Assembly (NCBI GenBank): GCA_023091665.1
Contig: JALJCQ010000013.1
Coordinates: forward strand, 248,001 to 312,000
Length of the DNA stretch: 64,000 bases
DNA from: Pythium myriotylum
Taxonomy: Eukaryota; Oomycota; Peronosporomycetes; Pythiales; Pythiaceae
Reading direction: 5' to 3'
Positions 9,986 through 19,828 of this stretch are shown here, piece after piece. The position numbers and the translations under genes are program-made. Each line of letters starts with the position of its first letter. The first letter of the stretch is position 1. The notes beneath the pieces are model-generated. The model saw only the letters and a list, made by a program, of their open reading frames with translations, searched no databases and was not told where the DNA came from.

Positions 9986-11509
9986 ATGCTGCGTCTCACC
10001 ACCGCGCTCGCCTCCGCGGCCGCCGCGTCTGTTGTCCACGCTGCCGACTTCTCCCCTGTCGAAGATGTCTTCGGTCCCATCTACCGACACCTCGCGTCCA
10101 CCAACGCGACCTGCTCCGTGCAGGCGCGCGTCAACCTTGAGGACAACGACATCGGTAGCGTGCCCGGCGCGAACGTGACCGACTGTTGCGACAAGTGCAG
10201 CAACTTCACGGGCTGCTGGGCGTGGTCGTGGACCAACTACAACAACGGCACGTGCTGGCTCAAGAGTATGAAGGGCCAAGTCAAGGTCGCTGGCGGCGTC
10301 GACTCGGGCTGGCTCGAAGGCGCGCCGACCGCGGCGCCTGTGACTCTGCGTCCGCTCACGCCTCGGCCGACGACATCGTCTCCGCTGCCTAGTGACCACG
10401 TGCAGTGGAAGATCCGGTCGGGTGTGATCCCGGCTCGCTCAGCCAACCTTGGTGGCTGGCTCGTCGCAGAGTACTGGATGACGTACAAGGCGCCGATCTG
10501 GGTCGGCCTCGACTACAAGACGGCCAACAGTGGCGAGTACATCACGATGAAGAAGCTCGGCAAGGAGGAAGGCACTGCACGGTTTGAGGCCCACCGCTCG
10601 ACGTGGATCACCGAGGCGGATATTGCCGAGATCGCGGCGTCGGGACTCAACACGGTGCGTGTGTCGATCGGCTTCTGGATTATCAACGACGACCCAGCGA
10701 TCGAGGGAAACAAGATCACGGACGTGTACGCCAAGGGCGGTCTCAAGTACCTTGACAAGCTCATTAATGAGTGGGCCGTCAAGTATAACATCGCCGTTAT
10801 GCTGAGTCTCCACGCGCACCAAGGTTCGCAGAGCGGAATGGACCACAGTGCGCCGTTGGTGCTTGACCGCTCGTTCTGGGCTGAGTCACAGGCGAACATC
10901 AACAGCTCGATCCAGTTTGCGACGTACATCGCGGGTCGCTACCACCACAGTGAGGCGTTCCTCGGTCTCAATATCATGAACGAGCCAGCGGGCAACACGA
11001 CGTACGACGTGCTGCTGCCGTACTACAACGAGACCTACACACGCATCCGCGAGACGGGTAACGACTGCATCATCGTGACGTCGCCGCTCCTCTGGGACCA
11101 AAACGCCGGTGTGATGGCCGACTACATGCGCCCGCCGCAGTACTACAACGTCTGGCACGAATTTCACCCGTACTTCAAGTGGGGCTACGAAGGCTTCAGC
11201 GAGGAGGAAGTCATCGCCGCGGCCCGCGACTACCGCCCATACACGCTGGACAAGTGGACGGGCAACCCGTTGTACTTGGGCGAGTGGAGCCTGGGCAGTC
11301 CCGAGGAGAGCGCGCCGTTCAAAAACCGCACGCTCCAGAAGGAGTACGCGGCCGTGCAGCTGGCCAACTATGAGGCGGCGACGGCAGGCTGGTCGTTCTG
11401 GGCCTGGCGCAACGACCAGGAGTTCAACACGACCGAGAACGGTATCCTTATCGGATGGTCGATGCGCCAGTTGCTTCGTGAAGGCATCTTCACCGTTCCC
11501 CGCGTGTAA
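9986..11509 (+). CDS. Glucanase gene 3: secreted single-PAN GH5 exo-beta-1,3-glucanase-like protein
   Basis: The product has 507 aa. The ATG at 9986 gives a signal peptide (residues 1-19, Ala-rich); the 24 codons upstream in frame belong to the leader. There is one PAN/Apple module only (Cys 43, 67, 68, 71, 77, 90, ending GTCWLKSMKG), against two in genes 1, 2, 4 and 7. After a Thr/Pro linker the GH5 domain spans about 139-507 with IMNEPAG (acid/base Glu 333) and LGEWSLG (nucleophile Glu 433) intact. The C-terminus is WSMRQLLREGIFTVPRV, as in the other paralogues. Gene 5 is identical to it at protein level over the first 334 residues. Role: secreted beta-1,3-glucan hydrolase, by family. Confidence 0.92.
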   Translation: MLRLTTALASAAAASVVHAADFSPVEDVFGPIYRHLASTNATCSVQARVNLEDNDIGSVPGANVTDCCDKCSNFTGCWAWSWTNYNNGTCWLKSMKGQVKVAGGVDSGWLEGAPTAAPVTLRPLTPRPTTSSPLPSDHVQWKIRSGVIPARSANLGGWLVAEYWMTYKAPIWVGLDYKTANSGEYITMKKLGKEEGTARFEAHRSTWITEADIAEIAASGLNTVRVSIGFWIINDDPAIEGNKITDVYAKGGLKYLDKLINEWAVKYNIAVMLSLHAHQGSQSGMDHSAPLVLDRSFWAESQANINSSIQFATYIAGRYHHSEAFLGLNIMNEPAGNTTYDVLLPYYNETYTRIRETGNDCIIVTSPLLWDQNAGVMADYMRPPQYYNVWHEFHPYFKWGYEGFSEEEVIAAARDYRPYTLDKWTGNPLYLGEWSLGSPEESAPFKNRTLQKEYAAVQLANYEAATAGWSFWAWRNDQEFNTTENGILIGWSMRQLLREGIFTVPRV

Positions 11510-13324
11510 GTCGTGCTGACGGGAAAACCTTCTTGATGACCAGGCAAATACCCTTCCCCCGTACTCTGTACTACACAGCTCCTCAATACATGACGATGAC
11601 ATACTGCAACGAGTTCAATCGGTCGGATCCATCTCTTTGGGCGAATAGTGGGCCACCTCCAGTGACGAGTATTCGAACTATAGGAGTCTGGTCATCCTAA
11701 AGCCCCCGAGTATCAAAGACAGATCTTTCTCTATGTGTGGTACGGAGCGATTCCCGCATTAAAACCCAGTACTTGTAGACTCAAGGATGTCTGCGCTTGC
11801 GTGGCTAGGAACCACTGGTACTAGTCGTCATGTTGAGTTCTTCATCTTTTGTGATGGCGGTAAAAACCCAGTCATCAGTTGCATATTCAGAGGAATCCAG
11901 CAAGGATTCTCTCCGCCAAATTTGCTGTGCTCCAATCGTCAAAGGGAGATGAACAAAGTGTCATGCCGAGTTACACCAATCAACAGCAGTTTCCTCCGGA
12001 TTCTCTTCTCACGAACGCGGACGAGACTGCAGGCGGCTTGCTCCATGGAGCCTGCTATATGGAGTGTGTCCCTTTGGATCCTTCATATCCCATGATCCCC
12101 TTCATGCATTTGTCAGGGGTGCCGGCCATCAAACTGTGCGACATCGGCACAGCATTGCCGATCTCGTAGGAGACAGATGCCATATCCCAGAGCAGTGGTC
12201 CCATCATGTCTCGTCGCGGGGTTCTTTCTTTCTGACGCGATGTGTCTCTGACGTCACCTGTCAGCTCTTGATTATGGTAGGACCACTGTTTTCATCGTTC
12301 ATCATCAAGGCGATCATCTAGGGCACGGGATCACCAAACACACGGATGAGAGAAACATGTACTATACGGTGTACTTTTTCAGATTTTGTCTCAGGTGACC
12401 TGTTTCTGCTTAAATGAACAAGTGCAACACACGTTGGACTCTGGTACACCAAACAGAACCGACAGCAGCTCTCTACCGGTGTCTCTGCAAATCCAAACAC
12501 AAACGGCATGAACTGATTACTCCACGATAATAGTGCCAGATTTGGTTCCGGCGTAATTGTGCGCGACTTCTTTGCTAGATGCCAACCACATTTGCTCGAG
12601 TAAAATTTTCTGAACAACCTAGTAGTACCAGGCCTTCACTAGTGACAAAATAAACGACAAGCTGTTGTTGTTGCGAACAAGGCCAAATTGGTCCTAATTG
12701 TAGTTGGAGTTGAGACGAGTGCTTAGTTGAGCCGTGCTGTTGTCTGGTTGAAACAATGTCCCATCTCACGCCATGCGTTATGGCAGAGGAACGATCGCGG
12801 GAACATCTAGATGCCACCAAAGCGCGGACATAAATTGCCGTGTGGGTACCCTTTCCCGCACATTGATGTACATTGCATCTTTCTTCAAAAATCAAATTGC
12901 TGCAATCCAGCTGCTATTACTATATCGCGCCCAGCAGTCGACGGTCTGCAATCTCTTCTCAAAGGACATGGGTACATGTGCACGTAATCGCCAAAGTTAT
13001 ACAACATCTGGCATACACAACTCTATTCCGTAGGCAAAACAATGTTGGATGACATGCGAACGAAGATGTGCCTCGCGGGTACATTGTATCGTCGCTACTC
13101 ATGCGCACTCACCAAGCATGCCGCACTGTGCCTTGTCATCGGCGTATGAAACGCACACGACGATACGATCGAACACTCGTCCTCCTACTTCCTCTGAAGG
13201 ATGCCGTATCAATCAGCAGCAGCAGCAGCCACGTCTTTCGCGATTACGGCCGTGGAGAGCGTGACTTGCTCCACAGCCAGTGAAAAGGCGAAAAATCTCG
13301 ATGCAGTCCGCCATCGAAAGTTCC
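11510..13324. other. Intergenic region between glucanase genes 3 and 4
   Basis: No gene, RNA or element recognised in 1.8 kb. A short CAG run lies near 13215-13230. Confidence 0.55.
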
Positions 13325-13340
13325 TCTCATTCTCCAACTT
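13325..13340 (+). promoter_or_regulatory. Inr/FPR motif of glucanase gene 4
   Basis: TCTCATTCTCCAACTT lies 36 bp before the ATG at 13376, at the same place as in the paralogues. Confidence 0.6.
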
Positions 13341-13375
13341 GTCTTCGAGTACAACCATCCACCACTCTCCGCAAG

Positions 13376-15157
13376 ATGCGATCGCTGCTGATCGTCTTCG
13401 CCGCCGTCGCCTCGGCAACTGCCCAGGCGATCTCCTACGACGATTTTGACCTCAACTATCGCAGCCTCGCCGACAGTGACAACGAGACTTGCATCATCGA
13501 GCAAGACACCGACTTCTACGGCAACGACATCGCCAACGTACTTGCGTCCTCGTACGCTCCCTGCTGTGACTACTGTCTCAAGCAGCCCAACTGCACGGCG
13601 TGGTCCTGGTCCAACTACAACGACGGAACGTGCTGGCTCAAGAACCGCGTCGGACGACGCTCCAACACCACTGGCGTCGTCGGCGGATACCTTCCAGGCG
13701 CACCGACCCAGCCTCCACCGACGCCTCGACCGACCAACCCGAACGACCCCAAGTGCACGATCGAATACGACGTGGATTACGAAGGCAACGACATCGCCAA
13801 CGTCCCAGCTGAACTCTCGGACGACTGCTGCGGCCTCTGCAACGAGCACACCAACTGCACAGCGTGGTCGTGGAACACTGCCAACGGCGGCACGTGCTGG
13901 CTCAAGAACATGGTCGGGTTCAAGTTCCACAAGAGTGGTAACGTTGTCGGCGCGTTGCCCAATGCGCCGACTGAAGCGCCGTCGACTGAGCGTCCGCTTA
14001 CTCCGCGTCCGACGACCAGTTTTCCGTTGCCCAGTGACCATGTCCAGTGGAAGCTCCGAGCCGGAGTGATCCCCGCGCGTGCGGTGAACCTCGGTGGCTG
14101 GCTCGTGGCCGAGTACTGGATGACGTACACGTCGCCAGCGTGGGAGGGTCTCAACTTCAATATCGCCAACAACGGCGAGTACTACGCGATGCGAGAGCTC
14201 GGCTTGGAACGTGGCACCAAGCAGTTCGAAGCCCACCGCTCGACGTGGATCACGGAGAAAGACATCGAAGAGATCGCTGCCACTGGCCTCAACGCCGTGC
14301 GCGTGCCCATCGGCTTCTGGATCGTCAACGACGACCCGTCCACCAACTCCACCGAGATCAGCCGTGTCTTTGCACCTGGCGCGCTGAAGTACCTGGACGT
14401 GCTCGTTAACGACTGGGCCGTCAAGCACAACATCGCTGTCATGGTCAGTCTCCACGCGCACCAGGGTTCGCAGAACGGCAACGACCACAGCGCTGCGCAG
14501 GAGATCAAGAAAACGCTCTGGAGCAACTCGACGGAAAACATCGAGAACTCGATTCAGTTCGCCACGTTCATCGCGGAGCGATACCACCACAGCGAGGCCT
14601 TCCTCGGCATCGGTTTGATGAACGAGCCGTCGGGCACGACTCCGTACGATGTCCTCAAGGACTACTACGAGAGGGCCTACGCGCTCATCCGTGGAACGGG
14701 TAACGACTGCATCCTCTCGCTCGCACCGCTACTCAACGACCAGAACCCACCGGCGCTGATGGACTTCATGGTCCCGCCAAAGTACACCAATGTCGAGGTC
14801 GAGTTCCACAAGTACTACCAGTGGGGATACGAAGGATGGAGCGAGACAGATCTCATCGCAGAAGCCAGCCGATACCGCCCTCGCGTGCTCGACCAGTGGG
14901 TTGGCAAGAACCCTTTGTTCATCGGTGAGTGGAGTCTCGGCACGACGTTCGCGTCGTCGCCGTTCAAGAACCAGACGCTTCAAAAAGAGTTCGCGCAAAC
15001 TCAGCTCGACTCGTATGAGGCCGCGACGGCCGGCTGGTCGTTCTGGGCGTGGCGCAACGATGAGGAGCACAACACGACGACGAACGGTGGCGTCTTCCTC
15101 GGCTGGTCGATGCGTCAGTTGGTGCGCGAGGGGATCCTGACGGTGCCCAAGGTGTAG
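13376..15157 (+). CDS. Glucanase gene 4: secreted PAN-PAN-GH5 exo-beta-1,3-glucanase-like protein
   Basis: The product has 593 aa. The ATG at 13376 is chosen because it opens a signal peptide (MRSLLIVFAAVASATAQA); the open frame reaches 13280 but reads through the promoter motif. PAN modules begin at Cys 39 and Cys 127. The GH5 domain spans about 223-593 with LMNEPSG (acid/base Glu about 417), EFHKYYQWGYEGW in place of the HEYHPY block, and IGEWSLG (nucleophile Glu about 518). The closest relative is gene 7 on the other arm of the inverted duplication; the signal peptide and N-terminus differ most (AISYDDFDLNYRSLADSD against AISFEDFDFNHRGLAD). A long open frame on the opposite strand is only a codon-bias shadow. 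Confidence 0.92.
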   Translation: MRSLLIVFAAVASATAQAISYDDFDLNYRSLADSDNETCIIEQDTDFYGNDIANVLASSYAPCCDYCLKQPNCTAWSWSNYNDGTCWLKNRVGRRSNTTGVVGGYLPGAPTQPPPTPRPTNPNDPKCTIEYDVDYEGNDIANVPAELSDDCCGLCNEHTNCTAWSWNTANGGTCWLKNMVGFKFHKSGNVVGALPNAPTEAPSTERPLTPRPTTSFPLPSDHVQWKLRAGVIPARAVNLGGWLVAEYWMTYTSPAWEGLNFNIANNGEYYAMRELGLERGTKQFEAHRSTWITEKDIEEIAATGLNAVRVPIGFWIVNDDPSTNSTEISRVFAPGALKYLDVLVNDWAVKHNIAVMVSLHAHQGSQNGNDHSAAQEIKKTLWSNSTENIENSIQFATFIAERYHHSEAFLGIGLMNEPSGTTPYDVLKDYYERAYALIRGTGNDCILSLAPLLNDQNPPALMDFMVPPKYTNVEVEFHKYYQWGYEGWSETDLIAEASRYRPRVLDQWVGKNPLFIGEWSLGTTFASSPFKNQTLQKEFAQTQLDSYEAATAGWSFWAWRNDEEHNTTTNGGVFLGWSMRQLVREGILTVPKV

Positions 15158-16642
15158 AGCCGTCCGGCCGGGCAAGTTGAGCCACTCTAATACAGTACAA
15201 GGGCGTTGCTGTGAGTCTAGTCGCCGTGCTTCCCATCTCAGATGGTTGAGTGACTGTGAGGACTATCCACGATTCAAGATGGCATGTTCGAGAAGGAGAT
15301 GGCATCTTTGAATCGAGAAGTAGTCCGGAGACTGCTACGTAGCTTCTTTTATGCATAATCGCAGAAATACAAACATCAAGTAAACTGCATACGGAATACA
15401 AACTTCAAGTGTAAACCATGTGTGGAAGCCTGTACAACACTGTAGCTCATGGACAGAGCTGTACGTGGACTATCTTCCGATCCAGGTGTTTACAGGGTTC
15501 ATTCGATCCGATTGGTACGGTAAACCCCGACGTGAAGACTGGTTACACATGATAACACATCAGCAGCAGAATTTTGCTGTCGCAGCGATCATCTCCTGCG
15601 TCTCGAGCACCGCGATGAGTGATTACAGCCATCGACGGCTGTGAGTCTTGCTAAAAGGGAGGGAAAGAGAGTTCGGTCGAGTGATGAAATCTTCAGAAAC
15701 CGCAGACGATCAGAACGCATAGAACGGCTGACCAACATACCCTGCTACAGCATTTAAGCCGGAAGTGCCACTAGCTGAGGTTTTTCCTGTCTCATGGTAT
15801 CTTCCGGATGCTTGTACTGTATGACGATTTCTGGCTCTCTCTCTCTACCAACCACGAGACAAGGTGATGTGCCATCACTGTCCGCACATGGCAGGAACAG
15901 ACAGTCATACCATCGAAGAGTATGACTGACCGCGGCGTCCACTATTTCCCGGCCATGGCTTCACGAGCGTGACTGGCAGTACAGTAGTCACACTTGTTAC
16001 ATGCTTTGGCGTGATCGCGCCACAGAGATGATGGCTGCCACGGCGTGGCTCACATGTTGGAATCACTTAGAGCAGTGCTTTCGCGTCTATCTGCATCGAC
16101 TAGTGGGTACAGTACAGTGCGTTTCGCGATCACGAGCGGTGCTGATATATCGAAAAATAGAGCACATCGAGAGTGGCCTGAACGTCCTCAGAGCATAGTG
16201 TAATATAATAAGATACATTGTTCGAAGACCAGAAGTGCATATATCGGTTCGATGTGAACAATGTTTGCCTTGATCCACACGTTCTTGATGGTATCTACTC
16301 ACAGGTTGCTGAAAGCCTTTGCACACCACTCACACGCTGTGAAAAGGTAGACAACAGGAAGATCGAACTCCTTGTTCACGAGCCGCACACTGAACTGACT
16401 GGGGACTGACGCATGAAGTCGGCAACTGTGAACTTGGGTTAGTACCCTGCACATCCCCCGCACATCCCCCTTCCGGAACTGGACCTATAAGATATTGCAG
16501 GCACATCAAAGATTGACCGCTCCTGATGGCGAAACGCACTGTACTTGTCTCCTATAGTGGAGACAACGACCAAATACTGTACCACGAGACTGCACTGGAG
16601 GACCCACCTGAGAACGAAACGAGGACCATGAAACTGGCTGGA
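15158..16642. other. Intergenic region between genes 4 and 5, repeated inverted at 49946-50957
   Basis: No gene. About 15.59-16.64 kb matches the gene 6 - gene 7 intergenic DNA in reverse complement. At 15660-15690 the sequence runs straight from the GTTCGGTCGAGTGATGA block toward GAAACCGCAGACG, whereas the other arm has two palindromes inserted there (50472-50589). Confidence 0.65.
16032..16048 (+). promoter_or_regulatory. Conserved 17-bp upstream block (gene 5 copy)
   Basis: TGGCTGCCACGGCGTGG, same block as at 9820-9836 and 50110-50126; here about 650 bp before the ATG. Confidence 0.35.
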
Positions 16643-16658
16643 CCTCATTCTCCAATTC
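16643..16658 (+). promoter_or_regulatory. Inr/FPR motif of broken glucanase gene 5
   Basis: CCTCATTCTCCAATTC, 41 bp before the ATG at 16699; the flank upstream matches gene 6, not gene 3. Confidence 0.6.
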
Positions 16659-16698
16659 GCCTCCGACTGCGAATCTCCAAGCCACCACCCACGCGACG

Positions 16699-17702
16699 AT
16701 GCTGCGTCTCACCACCGCGCTCGCCTCCGCGGCCGCCGCGTCTGTTGTCCACGCTGCCGACTTCTCCCCTGTCGAAGATGTCTTCGGTCCCATCTACCGA
16801 CACCTCGCGTCCACCAACGCGACCTGCTCCGTGCAGGCGCGCGTCAACCTTGAGGACAACGACATCGGTAGCGTGCCCGGCGCGAACGTGACCGACTGTT
16901 GCGACAAGTGCAGCAACTTCACGGGCTGCTGGGCGTGGTCGTGGACCAACTACAACAACGGCACGTGCTGGCTCAAGAGTATGAAGGGCCAAGTCAAGGT
17001 CGCTGGCGGCGTCGACTCGGGCTGGCTCGAAGGCGCGCCGACCGCGGCGCCTGTGACTCTGCGTCCGCTCACGCCTCGGCCGACGACATCGTCTCCGCTG
17101 CCTAGTGACCACGTGCAGTGGAAGATCCGGTCGGGTGTGATCCCGGCTCGCTCAGCCAACCTTGGTGGCTGGCTCGTCGCAGAGTACTGGATGACGTACA
17201 AGGCGCCGATCTGGGTCGGCCTCGACTACAAGACGGCCAACAGTGGCGAGTACATCACGATGAAGAAGCTCGGCAAGGAGGAAGGCACTGCACGGTTTGA
17301 GGCCCACCGCTCGACGTGGATCACCGAGGCGGATATTGCCGAGATCGCGGCGTCGGGACTCAACACGGTGCGTGTGTCGATCGGCTTCTGGATTATCAAC
17401 GACGACCCAGCGATCGAGGGAAACAAGATCACGGACGTGTACGCCAAGGGCGGTCTCAAGTACCTTGACAAGCTCATTAATGAGTGGGCCGTCAAGTATA
17501 ACATCGCCGTTATGCTGAGTCTCCACGCGCACCAAGGTTCGCAGAGCGGAATGGACCACAGTGCGCCGTTGGTGCTTGACCGCTCGTTCTGGGCTGAGTC
17601 ACAGGCGAACATCAACAGCTCGATCCAGTTTGCGACGTACATCGCGGGTCGCTACCACCACAGTGAGGCATTCCTCGGTCTCAATATCATGAACGAGCCA
17701 GC
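16699..17702 (+). pseudogene. Glucanase gene 5, 5' part (disrupted by LINE B)
   Basis: This part has 334 complete codons: signal peptide, single PAN module and the first two thirds of the GH5 domain. The frame stops matching at codon 335, two codons after the acid/base Glu in IMNEPA, where LINE B begins. The remainder of the gene resumes at 31500. The two pieces add up to 1524 bp, the exact length of genes 3 and 6, with no other lesion seen, so the gene was intact when the element landed. Protein sequence is identical to gene 3 in this part, although the flanks belong to the gene 6 duplication: a gene-conversion mosaic. A transcript could still give a secreted truncated protein lacking the nucleophile. 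Confidence 0.93.
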
Positions 17703-17833
17703 AAGTTCCGAATTTGCCGGCAAGTGCGCAAGCGACTTTTCGGCTCAAGACCAAGTTCTCGGGCGCAGGCTTCACGGGGCGAGCCAAACACCCGCGCGAA
17801 AGGTCGCGGAGGCGACAATAACTTGGAGTTTGT

Positions 17834-19828
17834 ATGGGCAGCGGGAAGAAGCCGCCGCCCGAGGGTGTGGGGCCTCCGACATCAAGCGCGGCGGCGACTA
17901 AGCTGAGCGCGGGTGGGAGCACCTCAAGGCCTGTGGAGACCAAATGGGTGGCAACGAGACAACCTCACGAGGAAGCGGGACGCACGGGCGAACAAGGCAC
18001 TCGAGGGAAGCAGGAGGAAGGCAACGAGGCATCAGCGTCAGCGCCCCCCGGGAAATCTGAGCCACCTCGGAAAGCTTGGACTGGGGCGGAAGCGTCTCGT
18101 GCCCTCTTTGCCAAGACAGAGCAAGTGAAAGCGGCCAGGCCGACGTACCCTGATGAAGTAGAGCATGCTGATGCCTACGCGAGAGCTAGGAAGCAGTACA
18201 ATGTGTTCCCATTGGGTCGACAAAGGGCGTCTACAGCGGAAGAACTGCATGCTGAATTCCTGTGGCGGACTGGGGCGATTCACCTCGAAGATCTACCCGG
18301 TCACTTCAAGCAAACGCGAACAGTGAAGCAGCGTGCGCGAGCGTTGGCGTTCATGCGCAAGTGCGGATATTCAGTTCTATATCTACCTCCCCCACCTGGC
18401 TTCAAGCTTCGGCAATATGGAGCCAGATTTCAACTCAATGTCACTTTGTTGGGCATGAACGAAAATGGTGAGGTCACGGATCCAGTTGCATTGGATTTAC
18501 TTGCACACGTCCACAGCATCCACATTGCCCAAAACTCGATTGAATTCTGGTTCGTTCGCCCCGAAGACGCGGCGAAATTCGCAGGCAAGACTCTTCGGCT
18601 ACCTGGAGGAACAGTCCAACTCCTTGCAACCGAATCATTCACGACAGAGGACCCGGGTCACGGCTTTGACGACGTTGCCATGAAGCCGCTTTACGAAATC
18701 AAGCTCATAGGCGGGGACAGAGAAGACGCTGAGGATATTCTCGCCATCGGCGAGCACATCTGCGCCGGTATAGAGATTGTGGACCTCAAGGCGGACAAAT
18801 GCACCACCTCTCCGGCATCGGAGGTCTTGCAAGACACTTGTTGGACTTTCACGCTGGCATCTATGAGTGGCCCTCCGGGGCTAGCAAACGTTCGAGAGCT
18901 TGAGGTGACACTAGCAGAGAAAGAGCTCGTGTTTGGCGTGCACCAGCCACGACTGGCAAAGCTTCCCCCGTGCCCAGTTTGCCTTCATGACTGGCACACG
19001 AGGCAGAAATGCCCACACAAGGAGTCCACGTCGGAGGCAGTCGAAAAAAGGCAGCAGCTTCGGGCTCCGCGCAGGTTGGCCATCGTAGTACCAGAGCCAA
19101 CAAAATTTCCGCGCATGCCCAAGCCAGAGTCTCCGGCTATTTATGCAGCCCAAGTGGCCCACGAGTACATCCTCCTGGAACCAGAGATGACAAAGGCGCA
19201 AGCCACAGTGGCAAAGCTAGCGGAGGCAGCGACGGCAGCACTGCTCGACGCCACACGTGCGCAAGCAAAACTCGAGGCCACGAATCGCGAAGTCAAAGCC
19301 GCAACTGTGGCACGCGAAGAGGCTGCGGAAGCCGACGGAGTCGAGACACCGAAGAAGCCGACTGACAGCACGGCAACTGATGCGAAGGCGAAGGCTCGAG
19401 AGACCAACCTGACAGCAGCGACGGCGAAGCCACAGGCGGCAGAGGCGAAGTCGACGATAGCAGCGATGAAGATGACTGAAGGGAAGACAAAGCCAAAACA
19501 ATCCAAGAGCAAGGCGAGCCCAGCAGCGAAGTCGCGCGCGACGAGGCCCGGCGAAGCGGCAACTGATTCCACCAAGTCGCAAAAGGAGCAAACGTCTGCG
19601 GCCCAGAGTTTCGGTGAGCAGGAAGGAGCGGTTGAACCGCAGACAGGGTTGCGTCGGTACCGACGAACGGCCTCTCAGCCAAGGCCACCGCAGAATCGGG
19701 TGCGGACTCTCTTCGGGCGGAAAGCAAACCGTCAGGCACTCTTTCCTCACTTGGGCAACAGGATACAGAGGACGCGGACATGGAGCTCGACGAGGAACAG
19801 TCAGAATTCAGCAAGACTTCGCAGGTAG
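17834..19828 (+). CDS. LINE B ORF1: zinc-knuckle, Lys/Ala-rich nucleic-acid-binding protein
   Basis: The product has 664 aa. Residues 380-393 form a CX2CX4HX4C zinc knuckle (CPVCLHDWHTRQKC). A globular part of about residues 90-370 precedes it (no family recognised), and a long low-complexity Ala/Lys/Glu-rich tail (about 450-620) follows, with coiled-coil-like character. In LINEs the first ORF usually codes for an RNA-binding chaperone that packages the element RNA, and this is the inferred role. It overlaps the next ORF by 49 bp in another frame. No stop or frame break seen. Confidence 0.75.
   Translation: MGSGKKPPPEGVGPPTSSAAATKLSAGGSTSRPVETKWVATRQPHEEAGRTGEQGTRGKQEEGNEASASAPPGKSEPPRKAWTGAEASRALFAKTEQVKAARPTYPDEVEHADAYARARKQYNVFPLGRQRASTAEELHAEFLWRTGAIHLEDLPGHFKQTRTVKQRARALAFMRKCGYSVLYLPPPPGFKLRQYGARFQLNVTLLGMNENGEVTDPVALDLLAHVHSIHIAQNSIEFWFVRPEDAAKFAGKTLRLPGGTVQLLATESFTTEDPGHGFDDVAMKPLYEIKLIGGDREDAEDILAIGEHICAGIEIVDLKADKCTTSPASEVLQDTCWTFTLASMSGPPGLANVRELEVTLAEKELVFGVHQPRLAKLPPCPVCLHDWHTRQKCPHKESTSEAVEKRQQLRAPRRLAIVVPEPTKFPRMPKPESPAIYAAQVAHEYILLEPEMTKAQATVAKLAEAATAALLDATRAQAKLEATNREVKAATVAREEAAEADGVETPKKPTDSTATDAKAKARETNLTAATAKPQAAEAKSTIAAMKMTEGKTKPKQSKSKASPAAKSRATRPGEAATDSTKSQKEQTSAAQSFGEQEGAVEPQTGLRRYRRTASQPRPPQNRVRTLFGRKANRQALFPHLGNRIQRTRTWSSTRNSQNSARLRR

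Noticed and set aside
13244..14590. 448-codon open frame on minus, antisense to glucanase gene 4
   Set aside because: It mirrors a GC-rich, biased coding strand; similar antisense frames occur under every paralogue, and it has no domain or signal of its own.
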